From CAZXEJ01 sp964639895 (GTDB lineage Bacteria > Desulfobacterota_D > UBA1144 > Nemesobacterales > JADFKM01), in assembly GCA_964639895.1 (NCBI GenBank), contig CAZXEJ010000020.1:1-39245 (forward strand): a stretch of 39,245 nucleotides of DNA, in the 5' to 3' direction. The notes under the pieces are model-generated. The model searched no databases. It was not told the origin of the DNA and saw only the letters and a program-made list of their open reading frames with translations. Positions 24,906 to 33,282 of this stretch are shown here, piece after piece; position 1 is the first letter of the stretch; each line of letters starts with the position of its first letter. The position numbers were made by a program, and so were the translations under genes.

Positions 24906-26018
24906 TCATTGGATGCCGGGGACGGGGGGATCGGACTTGGCCGGGACTAACGTGGAGACGGCCGTTAGGGCCAGGAACAGCAGGATGGAGACGGCGTTCC
25001 CCAGAGCGCCCCAGCGGACGGCTCCGGGCAGGCCCCCCAGGTCGCCGCCGATGCGGAGGAGCAGCGAAGCGTGCAAAAGCGCCGCGGGTACCCAGTATGG
25101 CCCGTGACGGGGGCGGCCCGCCGTGAGGCCCAGGAGGGCCGGGAAAATGGCCGGTCCGTGGGCGAACACGGCGGAGAAAACGAAGCCGAGCAGCGCGGGA
25201 TGTATCAGGGCGTCGAAGGGGATGCTGCCCCCCGCGGGAGCAAGTGAGGCCGCAAGCCCCACGGCACCGCCCGCCGCGAGCCACGCAAACCCTGCCGCCA
25301 TCGTCCAGGCCGCATACCGTTTGTGGCCCTCCGCCCGAAGCGAAAGGCGCGCTACGTCGTGGGTTAAGAGCCACAGGCCGAGCACGAGGAACCCCACTCC
25401 CTGCAACGCGGTTCCTACGGTGGGTGCGGGCCAGGCTGCCGCGGCTCCCGCCGCCACCAACGCCGCCGCCGCGGCGTAGGTGCCGCTGACGCGCAGGCCC
25501 GGGCGCAGCACGCGGCCGATCTCGAGCCTCTCGCCCCCGATTGTGAGCACGAGGAAAGCCACCCACCAACGCGCGGCTGCCTGGAGGGGTGCGCCCCAGG
25601 CCCAAAGCGCGTTCCCCACCGCCCAGCACAGCGCCCCGCCCACCAGCGAGCACGACCAGATGGCCAAGTGGCGGCGCAGCAGAAGGAGTTGCGTCGCCGC
25701 CAACACTAGGGCTGATGCTGCAAGGACCCACCCGGCCGGCGCAGGGAAGGGTAGGGCCACGGCGAGGGTCGCACCGCCAAGGCTGAGTGCGGGTGCCATG
25801 TACGACCATCCCCATCCGGCCGCAGCCGCACGCTCGAGTCCTATCAACGTGCCGAGGAATCCCGATACCATCAGAACCCCATGGCGGGATGCGGCTGCGG
25901 TCCACGGCGGGCCCACCGGCCAGCCCAGGCGGACAAGCCCGCCTCCGAGGGCCAGCAGCAGGCAACCGGCGGCCCCTGCCATCAGGACGGCGTGTAGGAA
26001 TCGTCTGCTCGGCTGCAC
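24906..26018 (-). CDS. Polytopic membrane protein, NnrS-like
   Basis: A 370-residue inner-membrane protein with 10-12 hydrophobic helices. The GTG start has GGGGAG about 9 bases upstream. The recurrent family signatures are 'SRHGVLMVSGFLGTLIGLERA' near residue 45 and 'HPALLGFVFSAVFAHGPAIFPALLG' near residue 290, with His residues inside helices that might bind heme or metal as in NnrS. The homology to NnrS is a guess from topology and the His-containing helices. It is the first gene of the six-gene minus-strand run, 98 bases before the radical SAM gene. Confidence 0.6.
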   Translation of the reverse strand: MQPSRRFLHAVLMAGAAGCLLLALGGGLVRLGWPVGPPWTAAASRHGVLMVSGFLGTLIGLERAAAAGWGWSYMAPALSLGGATLAVALPFPAPAGWVLAASALVLAATQLLLLRRHLAIWSCSLVGGALCWAVGNALWAWGAPLQAAARWWVAFLVLTIGGERLEIGRVLRPGLRVSGTYAAAAALVAAGAAAAWPAPTVGTALQGVGFLVLGLWLLTHDVARLSLRAEGHKRYAAWTMAAGFAWLAAGGAVGLAASLAPAGGSIPFDALIHPALLGFVFSAVFAHGPAIFPALLGLTAGRPRHGPYWVPAALLHASLLLRIGGDLGGLPGAVRWGALGNAVSILLFLALTAVSTLVPAKSDPPVPGIQ

Positions 26019-26249
26019 GGCGGTTTTCTCCCCTTACGGGTCCGTCTTGGCGCCGCGGTTTTCTACCCCCGATTACGCGGCCGGCCCCGAGGCGTACTCG
26101 ACTACGCCTCCACGGGGCCGATCCTCGGAAGAGGGGTCGTTACGATGCGAGGTCGCCTCTTGTTCGCCCGGGCGTAGCCGGCAAGTCCGCAGAGCGCCTC
26201 GCGCCCCGACTAGTGGGCCAACTAAATCTACCAGGAGACAGGCCGGTGT
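26019..26249. other. Intergenic spacer
   Basis: 230 bases between the sorting-tail end of the second protease-like gene and the NnrS-like gene start. No gene or clear terminator was seen. Confidence 0.4.
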
Positions 26250-28274
26250 TTAAATGGACCCTTCACCGTGCCGACTCCCCCGCGGCCTCGAAAGCCTGCG
26301 CCCCGCAATGGTGAGAAGCGGCATCAGCACCCATGCCCACGGGAGCAAGGGGAGTGGTGCCGCCTGTGCGGCCGTCGCTCCGAGGCTGCAACCTCCTCCT
26401 CCCCCCGAGCCGCCTCCGGAGTTGCCCGTCGGTGGTGGAGGGGACGGAGTGGGCGAGGGGGTGGGCGTCGGTGTGGGAGTGGGTGTCGGTGTGGGTGAGG
26501 ACGTCGGTGTCGGCGAAGCGGCAGCCAGTACGGCCTCGACGGCGGCCTCGGCGTCGACGCGGCCGTAGCCGGAAGCAGTATTGTACGTGGCCGTGTTCGT
26601 CTCGATAAGCCCGCCCTCGTTGAATATCAGCGTGAATCCCGCCATCGATGCCGTGTTCCTCAGTATGTCGGCCACTTCCTCGGGTATGAGAGAAGGGTCG
26701 GCCTCGAGCATCAGGGCCGCTACGGCAGCCACATGGGGGGCTGCGGCCGACGTTCCGAAGAAGGGGGTCGAAAAGCCGCCCGCACCCGAGACCGTCACGC
26801 CATCGGGGGCGACGACGTCGGGCTTGAGCCTGCTCTCGGGCGTGGGGAACGTTATGGTCACGGGACCGTTGGAGCTGAAAGGCTCGACCGAGAGCGGGTT
26901 GGAGACCGGCACGGCTCCGACGGCGATAACGCCCTCGGCGGCCGGATGGCCGAAGACGCTGTCGTTGGCGACATTGTATTCGGTGAGCACGACGGGGTCG
27001 GTGAAGGCGATCTCCAGCGTGCGTGGCTCGCCGGAGTAACGGTTTACGAACACGCTGTAGGACTGGGGGGTGGACGTCTCGGGTAGGGAGACGTACTCGA
27101 TGGGGTCGTCGTTTCCGTCCTGGATGGCCGTGCTCGAGAACGTCTCGAGGGTTGCGTCGTTAACCACTATCAGGTCGTAGTCGTTCGACGACGAGCCGAA
27201 GGGGTCGTTCCACTGCAGCACGATGGTGATCCCACCCGTGGTGAGTATGGAGAGCGACGTATCGCTGGCGCCACCGGCCGCAAGGCCGAAGTCATGCAGG
27301 TCGTCCACTCCTCCCGAGGCCGAGGGGTTGGTGTCGGTGTACGGGGCCTGGTAGTGGCGGTCGGCCATGTTGCCGGCCGAGGAGACGAACACCACGCCTT
27401 GGGACACGGCTTGCATGGCCTCGAGGGCGACCATGCCGTCTTCGAAGAAGGGCTGGCTCAGGAACCCTATGTCGTCCACTATGACGTCAACCTGTGCTGT
27501 GTTGACGAGGAAGTTTATGGAGTTGACGAAGGCCAGACTGGTGGAGAACCCCTCCGAGAAGGCGAGCTCCGCACCCGGGGCCACGTCGTGTATTATCTCG
27601 AGCAGGGCCGTCCCTTCGTCGCCGCTTCCGGGGCTCCCTACGATTATGCCGTCCGGCAGGTCGCCCGTGGCCTGCGCCGCTGCCATGCTGTCGACGCCGT
27701 CCGATATGACCCCCACGCGCACGCCCGAGCCTGTAAAGCCGAGCAGGGTGCGCACCTGGTCGGCGTTGATTATGGAATCCCCTTCGGTCATGAAGGCGCC
27801 GGAGCGGGTGGTGCCGTAGTGTGGAGGGGTGATGCGGACGACGAAATCGAGCGAGGCCAGATCGTCGACCTTGTCGAAGGGTATCGTGCCCTGGACGACG
27901 CCGTAGTCGGCGTTGCTGAGCGTTACGGTGAGGCCGGCGGCCCGGAGAGCGGCAAGCACGTCGGGGGTGAGTTCGGTGACGTAGACGTACACTTCGATCT
28001 CCCCTCTCTCGGTGATCCTCAACGTCCCGGCCCTGAGGGTTTGAGCACCGGCCGACGATGTGGAGGAGAAGGCCGCCCCCTTCCGATAGAGCGATTCCAC
28101 CGCATCCAGGATGCGGTCGTCTACGTTTTGTGCCGCGGCCCGCTGTGGTCCTTTCTTCTCCAGCGCATGGGGGGGCGGTTCAACGGCAAGCCCCCACTCG
28201 GCGGCGAGCATCGCCGCGAGCACTATCGTAAGGGCTGTGACGAGCACTCTCGAGAGGGTTTCCCTCGACATCAT
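26250..28274 (-). CDS. Exported subtilase-like protein 2 (Glu at the His position) with sorting tail
   Basis: A 674-residue paralogue of 14728-16725. The start is firm: AAGGAG 7 bases before ATG ATG, then a signal peptide ('VLVTALTIVLAAMLAAEWGLA'). Predicted active-site positions are Asp192 ('GVISDGVDS'), Glu220 ('GDEGTALLEIIHD'), the oxyanion Asn ('FVSSAGNMAD') and Ser509 ('FGTSAAAPHVAAVAALM'). As in the sister protein Glu replaces the usual His. An N-terminal segment ('YVYVTELTPDVLAALRAAGL') resembles an inhibitor-like prodomain. A 'VVLQWNDPFGSSSNDYDLIVV' insert and a Pro-Thr linker, Gly run, Cys, hydrophobic segment and basic end complete it. It stands alone next to the GAF-kinase operon, divergently transcribed. 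Confidence 0.88.
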   Translation of the reverse strand: MMSRETLSRVLVTALTIVLAAMLAAEWGLAVEPPPHALEKKGPQRAAAQNVDDRILDAVESLYRKGAAFSSTSSAGAQTLRAGTLRITERGEIEVYVYVTELTPDVLAALRAAGLTVTLSNADYGVVQGTIPFDKVDDLASLDFVVRITPPHYGTTRSGAFMTEGDSIINADQVRTLLGFTGSGVRVGVISDGVDSMAAAQATGDLPDGIIVGSPGSGDEGTALLEIIHDVAPGAELAFSEGFSTSLAFVNSINFLVNTAQVDVIVDDIGFLSQPFFEDGMVALEAMQAVSQGVVFVSSAGNMADRHYQAPYTDTNPSASGGVDDLHDFGLAAGGASDTSLSILTTGGITIVLQWNDPFGSSSNDYDLIVVNDATLETFSSTAIQDGNDDPIEYVSLPETSTPQSYSVFVNRYSGEPRTLEIAFTDPVVLTEYNVANDSVFGHPAAEGVIAVGAVPVSNPLSVEPFSSNGPVTITFPTPESRLKPDVVAPDGVTVSGAGGFSTPFFGTSAAAPHVAAVAALMLEADPSLIPEEVADILRNTASMAGFTLIFNEGGLIETNTATYNTASGYGRVDAEAAVEAVLAAASPTPTSSPTPTPTPTPTPTPSPTPSPPPPTGNSGGGSGGGGGCSLGATAAQAAPLPLLPWAWVLMPLLTIAGRRLSRPRGSRHGEGSI
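26448..26515. repeat. Longest hexamer-type repeat encoding a Pro-Thr linker
   Basis: About 68 bases of degenerate GTGGGC/GTCGGT/GTGGGA units on the plus strand encode the Pro-Thr/Pro-Ser linker of the second protease-like protein. Confidence 0.65.
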
Positions 28275-28409
28275 ATATTTACTCCTTCGGCTTTTTCGCT
28301 CGCGCCTTTACCAAATTGTTATGTGCAGTGCCGACCCCAGCTCAACCACCGCTTGCAGCGTCGCATCATGCCGTCGGCATTGCCCGCCTAAAGTTTACGT
28401 CCGATTTTG

Positions 28410-28431
28410 GTCCTACAAAAGTCCTACAAAA
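28410..28431. repeat. Tandem 11-base duplication
   Basis: GTCCTACAAAA occurs twice in a row. Could be a paired regulator site or a slippage product. Confidence 0.6.
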
Positions 28432-28488
28432 ATCTCTCTCACTGGACCGCGGGCTCGCTTGCCGCTCGGCTCGCAGGTGGATGTTGGC

Positions 28489-28506
28489 GCCGTAGAAGCC
28501 GTAGAA
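28489..28506. repeat. Tandem 9-base duplication
   Basis: GCCGTAGAA occurs twice in a row, ending 11 bases before the -35 at 28518, so it is well placed for an activator site. Confidence 0.6.
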
Positions 28507-28517
28507 AATCTAAGATG

Positions 28518-28546
28518 TTGACTTCTCATGCGTATCATCGTATATA
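28518..28546 (+). promoter_or_regulatory. Sigma-70-type promoter for the GAF-kinase operon
   Basis: TTGACT (28518-28523) and TATATA (28541-28546) are separated by exactly 17 bases. It would give a leader of about 250 bases before the kinase ATG at 28807. Confidence 0.6.
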
Positions 28547-28806
28547 GTATTTAGTTGCTCTCGGTGTTCATTGCGGCGAAAATGGTTGTATCTTTTAGGG
28601 AAAGCACAGTCGGCGTTTTTTCGTTCAGGGGAGTGTAAGGAACGAGGTAGCTGCAGAGAACAGATCCTCAACCTTCGTGGCGACGGTTGTGTTCTGAGCC
28701 AAGAAGGGCGCGATCGTCGTCGGCCGGGTGTGCCGTGCCGATTCCGAAGCCGCCTCGGGACGCCCGGCCATGGTGTGGAGTCGTGTCTGAGAGAGGGGGT
28801 AGAGCG

Positions 28807-31800
28807 ATGCGGCAGCAGATACCGCGAAGGTCGACGCTCAAGGTGGCCGCTGCGGCCGCGGCGGCGGCCTCCCTGGCGGTGGGAGCCGCCGTCTTTATAT
28901 TCCCCGGCGGGTGGCGGGGGGGGACCGCACTTCTATGGGCGGCGCTGGTCTCGGCCCTGGTGGTCTCGTTCGTCTTTCCCCTCTATTCATGGTTCGTCTC
29001 GCTCAGCCGTCGCATCGGCACCGGGGCGCCGCCTCCGCCCTCGCCGGCAGGGGCGCTTGCACCGGCGGGTGTGCACTTCTCGCTTGCAGCCGCCGACGAA
29101 GGGGAGCCGTCGTCTCCCTCTCAGGCGGGCAGGCCGGCCGGGGACGGTCCCCCCCCTGGAGCCGTCGAGGAACTCCAAGCGATACTCCGTCCTCTGATGC
29201 GCCTGATTCGCGGCTCCGATACGGTGGACGGCGTTCTCGAGGGGAGCGTCGGACTGCTGACTGATGAGCTGGGCCGGCGGTGCAACGTCAAGTGCGCCTT
29301 CGTCCACATGGTGGGCGACGGACGGGCGGTGTTACGCGCCCACAGGGGTATGGCCGACGACGTTGCAACGGAGCTCGGCAGTCTGCCGTTCGGCGTTGGG
29401 TTCGTGTGGAAAACCATCCTCGAGGGGAGTCCTCAAGGCGGCTCGTGCCAGGGAGACGGGGCGGCCTCGGAACTCTGCGGTGTGCTTGGGGCCGGCTGCG
29501 TCATGGGGTATCCCCTGCGTTCGGGCGGCACGGTCGTGGGCGCCCTCACGGTGGCTTCGCGGCCGGGCGAGGAGTTCGGCCCCGGCGAGGAGCGCCTGTT
29601 GAGGTTGGTGGCCGAACACGTCGAGGTTGCGCTTGCGGGCGCGATGCGCGCCGAAGCCATGACGAGGAGCGAGGAGGAGCTTCGCGAAAAGGTCGAGCGG
29701 CTGGAGAGGAAAAGCCGCTACGAGACCATCGTCAACCAGGTGGCAAGCACCGTTCACTCCTCGACCGACCTGCACGACGTCTACGAGAACGCCGTCGAGG
29801 CGTTGAGTGCCAACGTAGAGGCCGTCGACAACGTCTCCATCTTCATTGTCGAGGGTACCAACGCCGTCCTCAAGGCCTGGCGCGGCTATCCCGAGTGGTT
29901 CATACGCAAGGTCCGTACCATCCCCTATCCGAAGGGGTTCACCTTGAGGGTGCTCATCGAGGGCAGGCCGCGGTATGTGGCCGACGTTACGAAGGACGAC
30001 GTCATAGGGCCCGCGGGCCGGCAGGTTGGTACGCGGAGCTACGTGGGCATGCCGATAAAGGACCGACACGGCGTGAGCATAGGTACCATCAACATAAATT
30101 CACTCACGCCCGATGCCTTCGGTGAGGACGAGCTCGGACTGCTCGCCACCGTGGCCCGCCAGATTGAGCTCGCCATTGACAACGCCCGCACCACGGCCGC
30201 CCTGCGCGAGAGCGAGAACAGGCTCAGGGCCAACCTTGAGGAGCTGGAAAGGAGGATAAGATACGACGCCATCCTCGAGGCCGTGGCCTCCACCGTTCAC
30301 AGGTCGCTGGACCTGGATGAGGTGCTCTCGAGTGCCGTCGACGCCGTCTACTCCAACATGCCCAGCGTCGAGCACATAGGGATATTTCTCGTCGACGGGC
30401 AGGCCGCCGTCCTCAGGGCCCATCGCGGCTATCCCACGTGGCTCGTCGAGAGGGTGCGCCGTATCCCCTACCCCGTGGGGTTCACGTGGCGGATGATAAT
30501 GGACGGCCGGACCCGCTACGTGGCCGACGCCGAAAACGACCCCTACATCGGGCGCGCCGGAAGGGAGCTGGGAACGAGGAGCTACCTGGCCATCCCGCTC
30601 CACGAGGACGGCAAGACGGTGGGATGCATCGACATAAACTCCCTACGCAGGGACGCCTTCAGCGGCAACGAGATAGACCTGCTCGAGCGGGTGGCACGCC
30701 ACATTGAGATAGCCATAGCAAACGCCAGGCGCAACGAGCTGCTTCGGGAGAGAGAGGAGGAACTAAGGCGCAATCTGGAGGAGCTGAGGGAGAAGAGCAG
30801 GTTCGAGAGGATAGTGGCCACGGTGACGCGCAGCGTGCACAGCACCATAGACCTCTCGGAGGTGCTCGAGAATGCCGTCAAGGCCATAAGGGACAACATC
30901 GAAGAGGTCGAACACGTGGCCATATTCCTGGTCGAGGGCGAGGGGGTGGCGGTTCTCAAGGCGCAGCAGGGGCTGCCGCGCTGGCTCCAGGAGCGTGTCA
31001 GTCGGGTGCCCCGCCCGCGCGGGTTCGTATGGAGGTCCATGCTGGAGGGCCGCCCCCGTTACGTGGACGACGTCGACAGAGACGACGCCATTGGGCCGGC
31101 GGGCCGTGAGGCAGGCATAAAGAGCTACCTGGCCGTACCGCTCAGGATGGACGAGAGGGTGGTGGGGTGCATAGCGATGACCTCGACCCGGCGGGGGGGG
31201 GTCACGCGAGGGGTGCTGCAGATGCTCGAGATGGTCGCCCGCCAGCTCGAGGTGGCCATAGGCAACGCAAGCTACGCCGAGTCGCTCGCCCGCTCGCGGG
31301 AGGAGTTGCGAAAGAGGGGCGACCAGCGTTCGGCCCTCGTCATGCTGGGCGAGATGGCCGTGGGTGGAGTCGAGCTCGACGAGCTGTTCGAGGCCGCGAC
31401 CCAGGTGGTGGCCGAGACGCTGGGGGTCGAGTACGCCAAGGTTCTGGAGTACCGGTCGGGACCCCGCGCGGAGTTCGTTGTCAAGACGGCCGTTGGATGG
31501 GTGCCGGGCATGAAAGGCACGGGCCGTCTCTACGTCGAGACCCGCACGCCCGAGTGGTACGCCCTCTCCAACAGGGGGGCGCAGGTCATCGAGGACCTCC
31601 CCAGCGACGAGCGCTACTCGCGCTCGCAGCTGTTCGAGCACTACGGCATACGAAGCGGAGTGGTTACGGCGATCGAGGGCGTGGGCGGCGTCTACGGCGT
31701 CCTGGGGGCATATTCCACGCTCCGGCGCACGTTCACGCCCGACGAGATGTCGTTCGTAGTTGGAGCGGCCAACGTGCTGGCCCAGGCCATCAAGAGGCGC

Positions 31801-32601
31801 GAGGCCGAGCGGGAGCTGATCGAGAGGAACCGCGAGCTAGAGGCCGCCCACACCAAGCTCAGGGACGCCACGCAGAAGCTCATCCAGTCGGAGAAGATGA
31901 GCGCCGTCGGACTTGTGGCGGCCGGTATCGCACACGAGCTGAACAACCCGGCCATGGGCATACTCAACTTCATCCAGTATGCCATCAAGCACACCGACCC
32001 CAACGACAAGCGCTACGAGGTGCTGCGTAACGCCGAGCGGGAGATGCTGCGTTGCATAGACATACTGCGCAACCTGCTCACGTTCTCCCACATGGAGCGG
32101 CGCGGCGGCCAACTTGCAAGGGTCCACTTCTTCGACGTCATCGACCGGGCCGTGAGTCTCGTCACCTACCGGTTGCACGACATGGGGATAGAGGTCGAAA
32201 AGGTGGGCGACGCGGACGCCTACGTCATGGCCGACGAGGGGGAGATGCAGCAGGTGGTGCTCAACCTGCTGGTCAATGCGATCGATGCGCTCGAAGGCGT
32301 GAGAGACCCGCGCGTGGTTTTCAGGGTGGCGAAGTCGGGCGGGATGATTAGATTAAGCGTTGAAGACAACGGCAAGGGGATTGATCCGGCCGACCTGCCG
32401 CGGGTGTTCGATCCGTTCTTTACGACGAAGCCCGTCGGCAAGGGCACGGGTCTGGGGTTGGCGGTCTGCCGTAACATCGTAGAGAAGTACGGAGGTACCA
32501 TCATGTGCGAGAGTGAACCGGGAAAGGGCACCAGGCTGGTCGTGGAACTCCCCCAAGGACCCAGGGAGCAGGCGGAAGCGGGATGCGTAGGGAGGAGGTG
32601 A
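28807..32601 (+). CDS. Membrane-linked sensor histidine kinase with five GAF-type domains
   Basis: A 1,264-residue kinase. I start it at the ATG at 28807 with GAGGGGG 7 bases upstream. Two hydrophobic segments (about residues 10-32 and 40-65) anchor it. A first GAF-like domain spans 137-280. Three consecutive copies of one module follow (about 303-462, 484-641, 664-823), each with 'TVHSS.DL..V..NAV', a 'GYP.W' turn, 'IPYP.GFT.R', 'RYVAD', 'IG.AGR..GTRSY' and 'VGCIDINS'. A fifth, different GAF lies at 841-998. After a coiled coil comes HisKA with His1043 in 'GIAHELNNP' and the HATPase boxes 'NLLVNAIDAL', 'DNGKGI', 'FDPFFTTK', 'GTGLGL'. It has no receiver domain of its own; the receiver gene begins 5 bases after its stop. 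The signal sensed is unknown. Confidence 0.92.
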   Translation: MRQQIPRRSTLKVAAAAAAAASLAVGAAVFIFPGGWRGGTALLWAALVSALVVSFVFPLYSWFVSLSRRIGTGAPPPPSPAGALAPAGVHFSLAAADEGEPSSPSQAGRPAGDGPPPGAVEELQAILRPLMRLIRGSDTVDGVLEGSVGLLTDELGRRCNVKCAFVHMVGDGRAVLRAHRGMADDVATELGSLPFGVGFVWKTILEGSPQGGSCQGDGAASELCGVLGAGCVMGYPLRSGGTVVGALTVASRPGEEFGPGEERLLRLVAEHVEVALAGAMRAEAMTRSEEELREKVERLERKSRYETIVNQVASTVHSSTDLHDVYENAVEALSANVEAVDNVSIFIVEGTNAVLKAWRGYPEWFIRKVRTIPYPKGFTLRVLIEGRPRYVADVTKDDVIGPAGRQVGTRSYVGMPIKDRHGVSIGTININSLTPDAFGEDELGLLATVARQIELAIDNARTTAALRESENRLRANLEELERRIRYDAILEAVASTVHRSLDLDEVLSSAVDAVYSNMPSVEHIGIFLVDGQAAVLRAHRGYPTWLVERVRRIPYPVGFTWRMIMDGRTRYVADAENDPYIGRAGRELGTRSYLAIPLHEDGKTVGCIDINSLRRDAFSGNEIDLLERVARHIEIAIANARRNELLREREEELRRNLEELREKSRFERIVATVTRSVHSTIDLSEVLENAVKAIRDNIEEVEHVAIFLVEGEGVAVLKAQQGLPRWLQERVSRVPRPRGFVWRSMLEGRPRYVDDVDRDDAIGPAGREAGIKSYLAVPLRMDERVVGCIAMTSTRRGGVTRGVLQMLEMVARQLEVAIGNASYAESLARSREELRKRGDQRSALVMLGEMAVGGVELDELFEAATQVVAETLGVEYAKVLEYRSGPRAEFVVKTAVGWVPGMKGTGRLYVETRTPEWYALSNRGAQVIEDLPSDERYSRSQLFEHYGIRSGVVTAIEGVGGVYGVLGAYSTLRRTFTPDEMSFVVGAANVLAQAIKRREAERELIERNRELEAAHTKLRDATQKLIQSEKMSAVGLVAAGIAHELNNPAMGILNFIQYAIKHTDPNDKRYEVLRNAEREMLRCIDILRNLLTFSHMERRGGQLARVHFFDVIDRAVSLVTYRLHDMGIEVEKVGDADAYVMADEGEMQQVVLNLLVNAIDALEGVRDPRVVFRVAKSGGMIRLSVEDNGKGIDPADLPRVFDPFFTTKPVGKGTGLGLAVCRNIVEKYGGTIMCESEPGKGTRLVVELPQGPREQAEAGCVGRR

Positions 32602-32606
32602 CGCAG

Positions 32607-32993
32607 ATGCCCAACAGGATCCTCGTTATCGACGACGACGAAAGCGTGAGGAAGGCGTTCGAGCTGGCACTGGAGGAGGGCGACCACGAGGTGGATACGG
32701 CCGCTTCCGGAATGGAAGGGGTGGAGAAGGTGCGAAGTGGACGCTACGGCCTCATCTTCCTCGATCTCAAGATGCCGGGGATGGACGGCATTGAGACGCT
32801 CAGGGAGATAAGGAAGCTCGATGCGGAGGTGCCCGTCTACATCGTGACGGCGTTCGAAGGGGAGTACATAGAGGAGCTGGGCAAACTCGAGGAGGAGGGC
32901 ATCAGCTTTGAATTGGTGAACAAGCCGATCGGAATGGATTCCATAGAGCTGCTGGTGAGAAGCGTTTTCTCAGGACCGGTCGAAAGCGTCTGA
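32607..32993 (+). CDS. Single-domain CheY-like response regulator
   Basis: A 128-residue receiver with no output domain. The ATG at 32607 has GGAGGAGG 8 bases upstream, and that site overlaps the kinase stop, indicating coupled translation. Asp9-Asp11 form the acidic pocket, Asp53 ('LIFLDLKMPGMDG') is the phosphorylation site, Thr81 ('IVTAF') and Lys106 ('VNKPI') complete the set. It is the obvious phosphate acceptor of the GAF kinase. With no DNA-binding domain it must act through a partner, possibly the KaiB protein encoded next or the downstream hybrid kinase (inference). Confidence 0.92.
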   Translation: MPNRILVIDDDESVRKAFELALEEGDHEVDTAASGMEGVEKVRSGRYGLIFLDLKMPGMDGIETLREIRKLDAEVPVYIVTAFEGEYIEELGKLEEEGISFELVNKPIGMDSIELLVRSVFSGPVESV

Positions 32994-33012
32994 TTCGAAG
33001 CGGAGACGAGTA

Positions 33013-33282
33013 ATGGATATGAAGTACATGTTCAGGTTGTACGTGGCTGGGCGCACTCCTAGATCGGTGTCTACGATAGAGCAGGTTCGTTCCTTCCTTG
33101 AGAGGCGGTACGCGGCTAACTACGAACTTCTCGTCATCGACGTGCTCAAGGACCCGTTCCAGGCGGTGGAGAACAAGGTTTTGGCCACTCCCACCCTCGT
33201 GCGCGTACATCCGAAGCCGTGCAAAAGGGTGATAGGAAGCTTCCAGTTCGCAGACACGCTGCTGAGCGCGATCTTCGATTAG
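33013..33282 (+). CDS. kaiB: KaiB-family protein
   Basis: An 89-residue KaiB homologue, a thioredoxin-like fold-switching protein that in cyanobacteria binds KaiC and helps set the clock. The landmarks are clear: 'FRLYVAGRTPRSV', 'YELLVIDVLKDPFQA', 'NKVLATPTLVRVHP' and 'KRVIGSF'. The cyanobacterial equivalents are LYVAGNTPNSV, VIDVLKNP, KILATPTL and RKIIG. It lies 19 bases after the receiver and is probably co-transcribed with it and the GAF kinase. No kaiA or kaiC is in the window. In cyanobacteria the kinase SasA carries a KaiB-like sensor domain; here a free KaiB sits beside a kinase-receiver pair, so it may serve as a sensory or docking subunit. Non-circadian roles are also known for such proteins. 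Confidence 0.9.
   Translation: MDMKYMFRLYVAGRTPRSVSTIEQVRSFLERRYAANYELLVIDVLKDPFQAVENKVLATPTLVRVHPKPCKRVIGSFQFADTLLSAIFD

Larger units (their letters stand above)
28275..28806. other. Divergent intergenic region with short tandem duplications
   Basis: Relatively AT-rich in its first 350 bases, containing control elements of two divergent genes. It holds a perfect ATGCCG-T-CGGCAT palindrome (28368-28380), an 11-base tandem GTCCTACAAAA x2 (28410-28431), a 9-base tandem GCCGTAGAA x2 (28489-28506) and a good rightward promoter (28518-28546). No gene seen. Confidence 0.5.
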
